Shown piece by piece: positions 60,373-64,000 of a DNA stretch of 64,000 bases (its first letter is position 1; each line of letters opens with the position of its first letter). Origin of the DNA: Pusillimonas sp044464525 (GTDB taxonomy: Bacteria > Pseudomonadota > Gammaproteobacteria > Burkholderiales > Burkholderiaceae_B); NCBI RefSeq assembly GCF_044464525.1, contig NZ_JBIQLE010000013.1:1-64000 (forward strand), written 5' to 3'. Below the pieces are notes generated by a model that did not search any database, was not told where the DNA came from, and was given only the letters and a program-made list of their open reading frames with translations. The position numbers were made by a program, and so were the translations under genes.

Positions 60373-61464
60373 TCAGACATTGAACAAAAAGTTCAACACA
60401 TCCCCGTCCTTCACCACATATTCCTTGCCTTCGGCCCGCATCTTGCCGGCTTCTTTGGCGCCCTGCTCGCCTTTGCATGCGATGAAGTCGTCATAAGCAA
60501 TGGTTTGGGCGCGAATGAAGCCGCGTTCGAAGTCGGTGTGGATGACACCGGCGGCCTGCGGGGCGGTGTCGCCGACGCGGATCGTCCAGGCCCGCACTTC
60601 TTTTACGCCGGCGGTAAAGTAGGTTTGCAGGCCCAGCAGGGTGTAGGCGGCGCGGATCACGCGGTCGAGGCCGGGTTCTTCCATGCCCATGTCTTCCAGA
60701 AATACAGACTTGTCTTCGTCGTCGAGCTCGGCGATCTCGGCCTCGACCGCGGCGCACACGGCCACCACGGGGGCGTTCTCGGCCTGCGCGTACTGGCGCA
60801 CGGCATCCAGATGGGGATTATCGTTGAAGCCGTCTTCACGCACGTTGGCCACATACATGCAGCGCTTGGCGGTGATGAAGCAAAACTGCTTGATAAGGGC
60901 GAGTTCATCTTCGTCGAGCGCCGCCGAGCGGATGGGGCGTGCCTCGTTCAAGACAGGGATCAGTTTTTCAAGCACGGCCACCATCTTGATGGAATCTTTA
61001 TCGCCGGACCGCGCCGTTTTCTGATGGCGCTGCAAGGCTTTTTCGGCGGAAGCCAGGTCGGCCAGCGCCAGCTCGGTGTTGATGACTTCAATATCGGATA
61101 TCGGGTTGACGCGACCGGCAACGTGGACCACGTTCTCGTCTTCGAAGCAGCGCACCACGTGCACGATGGCGTCGGTTTCGCGGATATTGGCCAGAAACTG
61201 GTTGCCCAGACCCTCGCCCTTTGAGGCGCCGGCAACCAGGCCCGCGATGTCAACGAACTCGACCACGGCGGGAAGCACCCGCTCGGGCTTGACGATTTCG
61301 GCCAGCGCATCAAGCCGCGTGTCGGGCACCTCGACCACGCCCACGTTGGGTTCTATCGTGCAAAAGGGGTAGTTTTCAGCCGCGATGCCCGCTTTGGTTA
61401 ACGCGTTGAACAAAGTTGATTTTCCGACGTTGGGCAGGCCAACGATGCCGCATTGCAAAGCCAT
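60373..61464 (-). CDS. ychF: Redox/translation-associated GTPase YchF (Obg-like)
   Basis: The 363-residue ATP/GTPase has GLPNVGKSTLFNALTKAG (P-loop), NYPFCTIEPNVGVV (switch), DIAGLVAGASKGEGLG and a C-terminal TGS domain (EVRAWTIRVGDTAPQAAGVIH). It binds ribosomes and ATP. AGGATA precedes the ATG. It is downstream of the pth-CPBP pair on the same strand. Confidence 0.97.
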   Translation of the reverse strand: MALQCGIVGLPNVGKSTLFNALTKAGIAAENYPFCTIEPNVGVVEVPDTRLDALAEIVKPERVLPAVVEFVDIAGLVAGASKGEGLGNQFLANIRETDAIVHVVRCFEDENVVHVAGRVNPISDIEVINTELALADLASAEKALQRHQKTARSGDKDSIKMVAVLEKLIPVLNEARPIRSAALDEDELALIKQFCFITAKRCMYVANVREDGFNDNPHLDAVRQYAQAENAPVVAVCAAVEAEIAELDDEDKSVFLEDMGMEEPGLDRVIRAAYTLLGLQTYFTAGVKEVRAWTIRVGDTAPQAAGVIHTDFERGFIRAQTIAYDDFIACKGEQGAKEAGKMRAEGKEYVVKDGDVLNFLFNV

Positions 61465-61586
61465 GGATATCCTGAAAGTTGAATGAAGCGAGAAATCGCA
61501 AGCAAATAGGGTTTATTTTAACTGGCCGCAAGGCAACCGGCCTCGATAGCGCAGCGCGGAACAGCCGCCTCCACGCCAATGCAGCG

Positions 61587-62357
61587 TCAGCCTGGCGGCA
61601 ACGGCATCCATTGCAATACCAGCCATACCACCAGCAAGGGCCCGCCATTGAATATGCCATGCAGCAGCATGGCCGCGCCGATTCCGCGGCGCACGCGCAG
61701 CCAAGCCAGAGCCAGGCCGGTGAGCCATTGCGGCAAAACCAATAGCGGCATCAGCCACCACGGGGTCTGATTCAATGAAAAATTATTGAGGTGCACCGCT
61801 GCGAACAACAGGCAGGAGCCATGCACCATGATGGGAAACCCCGCCAGATAAAGACGGCGCAGCCGCCATGGCAGGGCGGTGGATGCCAGTGGCTTGCGAC
61901 GCAGGCTGGGCCACCAACACAGTAGGACGACAATACCCACCACAGCCACCGTATGCGATTGGGGCCCGTTCAACAAGGCGAACACGCTCACCGGAACCAG
62001 CCACAGGGCTCGGCCGGGACGGCGCAAGCCGTAGCGGAATACGAGCTCTTCGACGACGGGAGCCCAGATCAGGGCCTGCAGCCAGGGAATGCTGGCAAGA
62101 TTCAGACGATGTTCGGCGCCGCCGGCGCCGGCCGCCGCCAGCGCGATCGGCCCCAGGAAGAGCAGATTGATTGCCCACAACATGGCGGCCCACCGCAGCA
62201 ACCGCGTAAAGGAAACCTCGGGAAACCAATCCACCCATTCGCCGTTGCCGGGCTGGCGCCCGGGCAGCCGCGGAGACACTGCCGGCCTGACGATGAAACG
62301 CAGGAAGTCGCGCCACTCTTGGCGGAACGTGACGGCGGGCGTCGCGCTAGCCACCAT
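61587..62357 (-). CDS. CPBP family intramembrane metalloprotease
   Basis: The 256-residue membrane protein has six or more spans and the CPBP (CAAX-like) motifs: VVEELVFRYGL (EExxxR), the HLNNF motif and HGIFNG. Such proteases act in membrane stress or bacteriocin immunity; the role here is unknown. The chosen ATG lies inside the last codons of pth (11-base overlap). A longer frame to 62435 would run through pth. Confidence 0.85.
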   Translation of the reverse strand: MVASATPAVTFRQEWRDFLRFIVRPAVSPRLPGRQPGNGEWVDWFPEVSFTRLLRWAAMLWAINLLFLGPIALAAAGAGGAEHRLNLASIPWLQALIWAPVVEELVFRYGLRRPGRALWLVPVSVFALLNGPQSHTVAVVGIVVLLCWWPSLRRKPLASTALPWRLRRLYLAGFPIMVHGSCLLFAAVHLNNFSLNQTPWWLMPLLVLPQWLTGLALAWLRVRRGIGAAMLLHGIFNGGPLLVVWLVLQWMPLPPG

Positions 62358-62943
62358 TACCGCCGTGAAGCTGCTGGGTGGCCTGATCAAATTCACCCCG
62401 CAGCAAGGCGGGAACCACAACCCGGCTACGCTCAAGCGCCTTTTCTATCTCGAGCAGTTCATCGCGTCGAGGCGGAGCCAATACAAAACCCACAACCTGC
62501 TGCGCCAGCCCCAGGGAGCGGGGGTGCCCGATACCAATGCGCATCCGCCAGAAATCGGCGCTGGAAAAAACGGATTGGATGTCGCGCAGGCCATTATGGC
62601 CGGCGTGGCCGCCGCCTTGCTTGATCTTTACCTGGCCCGGCATAAGGTCGAGCTCGTCGTGCAATACCAATACCTGAGCCGGCGTCAATTTGTAGAACCG
62701 CATCAAAGCGCCCGCCGCCTGCCCCGAACGGTTCATAAAGGTAGCGGGCTTGGCCAGCAATACCACTTCGCCATCGACACGCGCCTTGGCCACCCAGGAA
62801 AAAAAACTTTTCTCCAGCGTGAACGAGGCGTGCAGGTCATCGGCCAGCTGGTCGGCAAGCCAGAAGCCCGCGTTGTGCCGCGTGGCTTCATACTCGGGGC
62901 CCGGGTTGCCCAAGCCGATGATGAGGCGTATGGGTGGTTTCAT
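62347..62943 (-). CDS. pth: Peptidyl-tRNA hydrolase
   Basis: The 198-residue enzyme frees tRNA from stalled peptidyl-tRNA. The N-terminus IRLIIGLGNPGPEYEATRHNAGFW includes the catalytic His; LAKPATFMNRSGQA and VLHDELDLMPGQ are also diagnostic. The ATG at 62943 (MKPPIRL) is preferred over 62967. It follows rplY and overlaps the CPBP gene. Confidence 0.96.
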   Translation of the reverse strand: MKPPIRLIIGLGNPGPEYEATRHNAGFWLADQLADDLHASFTLEKSFFSWVAKARVDGEVVLLAKPATFMNRSGQAAGALMRFYKLTPAQVLVLHDELDLMPGQVKIKQGGGHAGHNGLRDIQSVFSSADFWRMRIGIGHPRSLGLAQQVVGFVLAPPRRDELLEIEKALERSRVVVPALLRGEFDQATQQLHGGNGG

Positions 62944-63029
62944 AAGACTATTGTTGCCAGCATGCATTTCGGCAAGTGCGCAAGGTGGATGGCGTCTTGA
63001 GCAGACATGAACACAAAGCGCCTATCGTA

Positions 63030-63076
63030 AAACAAAAATAAAACAAACCCCCTATGGCAGTCGCCAAAAGGGGGTT
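63030..63076 (-). terminator. Terminator downstream of rplY
   Basis: On the minus strand AACCCCC (63076-63070) and GGGGGTT (63052-63046) form a stem, with a further GGC/GCC pairing inside the loop, and a T-rich run follows. Confidence 0.75.
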
Positions 63077-63128
63077 CGCCGGGCTCAACGCGGCTTTTCC
63101 CCGCGCAGAACCCTTTCGCCGAAGATGC

Positions 63129-63770
63129 TTACTCGGCTGCGGGCTCGTCGTCCGCTGCTGGCTGATCACCCTCTTCAACTTCTTCGTCTTCGCTGGCGGA
63201 AGCACCGCCGCCCTTGACCAGAGCGGTAGCCAGCGCGGGGTTGGCTGCTTCGCCCAGACCCACAAAGGTGACGCCCTTGGGCAGCTCGATGTCGGCCAGG
63301 TGCAGCGTGGCGCCGGCCTCGAGGTTGATGAGGTCGACTTCGATCCCCTGGGGCAAGTCTGCAGGCAGGCAGGTGATTTCAAGCTCGGTGAGCACGTGGC
63401 TGATGATGGCCTTGCTGATCTTGACTGCGGGCGAAGCATCGCCGTTGATGAAGTGCAAAGGCACCTTGGTGGTGATGGCCTGCTTGGCCACGACGCGCTG
63501 GAAATCGACGTGCAGAACCAACTGCTTGTATGGGTGCCATTGCACCGCGCGCAGCAGAACGGGCTGCGACTTGCCATCCAGCTGCATATCAAGAATGGAT
63601 GCATGGAAGGCTTCCTTGCGCAGCGCGTGGAAGATTTCGTTGTGGTCCAGCTCGATGTTCAGGGGTTTGTCGGTGCCGCCATAGACAATGGCTGGAACAC
63701 GGCCAGCGTGGCGCAGGCGGCGGCTCGCACTCGTACCTTGGACGCTACGCAAAGTGGCGTTGAATTTCAT
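63129..63770 (-). CDS. rplY: 50S ribosomal protein L25/general stress protein Ctc
   Basis: The 213-residue protein has the L25 5S-rRNA-binding domain (MKFNATLRSVQGTSASRRLR, VPAIVYGG) and the longer C-terminal TL5/CTC domain (GIEVDLINLEAGATLHLADIELPKGV), ending in an acidic tail. GGAG precedes the ATG at 63770. Order prs-rplY-pth-ychF on the minus strand is the usual proteobacterial arrangement. Confidence 0.96.
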   Translation of the reverse strand: MKFNATLRSVQGTSASRRLRHAGRVPAIVYGGTDKPLNIELDHNEIFHALRKEAFHASILDMQLDGKSQPVLLRAVQWHPYKQLVLHVDFQRVVAKQAITTKVPLHFINGDASPAVKISKAIISHVLTELEITCLPADLPQGIEVDLINLEAGATLHLADIELPKGVTFVGLGEAANPALATALVKGGGASASEDEEVEEGDQPAADDEPAAE

Positions 63771-63806
63771 GGAAGTACTCCAATACACAAAGGGCAAATG
63801 CCCGTT

Positions 63807-63831
63807 AAAAAACGCGGCGATGGGCGCCGCG
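63807..63831 (-). terminator. Terminator between prs and rplY
   Basis: On the minus strand CGCGGCG (63831-63825), a five-base loop and CGCCGCG (63819-63813) are followed by six T. It would end prs transcripts, with rplY served by its own start or read-through. Confidence 0.8.
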
Positions 63832-63875
63832 CGCTTTCGCCTTCCCGCCGCGACCAGCGGGACGGCGCATGGGTT

Positions 63876-64000
63876 TTATTCGACGAACAATGAACTTACC
63901 GACTCGGCGTTGGAAATGCGCAGCATGGTCTCGCCCAGCAGCGAGGCGCAAGAGAGCTGGCGGATCTTGCTGCAGGCAACGCCTTCGTCGGATAGCGGAA
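63876..64000 (-). CDS. prs: Ribose-phosphate pyrophosphokinase, C-terminal end (5' part outside window)
   Basis: The visible ~41 codons on the minus strand encode the C-terminus of Prs, including KIRQLSCASLLGETMLRISN and the end ESVSSLFVE before TAA at 63876-63878. Prs makes PRPP for nucleotide, histidine and NAD synthesis. Only the end is in the window; identity rests on this diagnostic tail and on its place before rplY-pth. Confidence 0.9.
   Translation of the reverse strand, partial: PLSDEGVACSKIRQLSCASLLGETMLRISNAESVSSLFVE

Overview
The window looks like a chromosomal segment of a GC-rich betaproteobacterium, most likely of the family Alcaligenaceae (Bordetella/Achromobacter/Pusillimonas-like). 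This rests on the gene set and order (tolA-tolB-pal-cpoB; groES-groEL under a CIRCE element; ribBA-ribH-nusB-thiL-pgpA-cinA; prs-rplY-pth-ychF; a three-gene pntA1-pntA2-pntB) and on the RibBA C-terminal domain that has lost its zinc site. The assignment is made from memory of family features, not from a database search.

Layout. (1) 1-3.3 kb: the end of tolA, then tolB, pal and cpoB, the Tol-Pal envelope system. (2) 3.4-9 kb: a periplasmic PCu(A)C-type copper protein, a methyl-accepting chemotaxis protein with a likely flagellar-sigma promoter, a D-2-hydroxyacid dehydrogenase, cysE, a methyltransferase and dodecin. (3) 9.1-14.6 kb: a reverse-strand operon of a small membrane protein, two different imelysins, a di-heme DUF1111 protein and a DUF1513 protein behind a good Fur-box match; this looks like periplasmic iron handling. 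(4) 14.7-18.2 kb: purT, then a cytochrome b561 with two YceI proteins. (5) 18.3-29.9 kb: a catabolic island in which a three-subunit molybdenum hydroxylase plus a CoxG-like protein is followed on the same strand by a complete Liv-type ABC importer with a fused permease-ATPase, with a divergent MarR regulator and a large inverted-repeat operator. RidA and TauE/SafE genes lie beside it. (6) 30.0-32.8 kb: vapBC, then groESL. (7) 32.8-37.3 kb: an AraC-type regulator and a large autotransporter, bounded by two near-identical 58-bp copies of the groEL terminator region. (8) 37.4-54.5 kb: housekeeping genes (dgkA, pyrF, pncC/cinA, pgpA, thiL, nusB, ribH, ribBA, a CYTH protein, ftsY, rsmD, coaD, ferredoxin, asmA, metY, pntAB). 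(9) 54.5-58.4 kb: an SDR-like protein and a TRAP transporter (dctPQM). (10) 58.5-60.2 kb: a small, partly broken defence-type remnant (DUF1016 nuclease, 5'-truncated YgjP-like metallopeptidase). (11) 60.4-64 kb: ychF, a CPBP protease, pth, rplY and the end of prs.

How the genes may work together. The most system-like parts are the Fur-linked imelysin operon, the molybdenum hydroxylase plus importer unit (substrate unknown; the large subunit lacks the CO-dehydrogenase signature), and the repeat-bounded regulator-autotransporter module. No tRNA, rRNA, CRISPR array, insertion sequence or prophage was recognised. Start codons were re-chosen from ribosome-binding sites and family N-termini, so several genes are shorter than the longest open frame.
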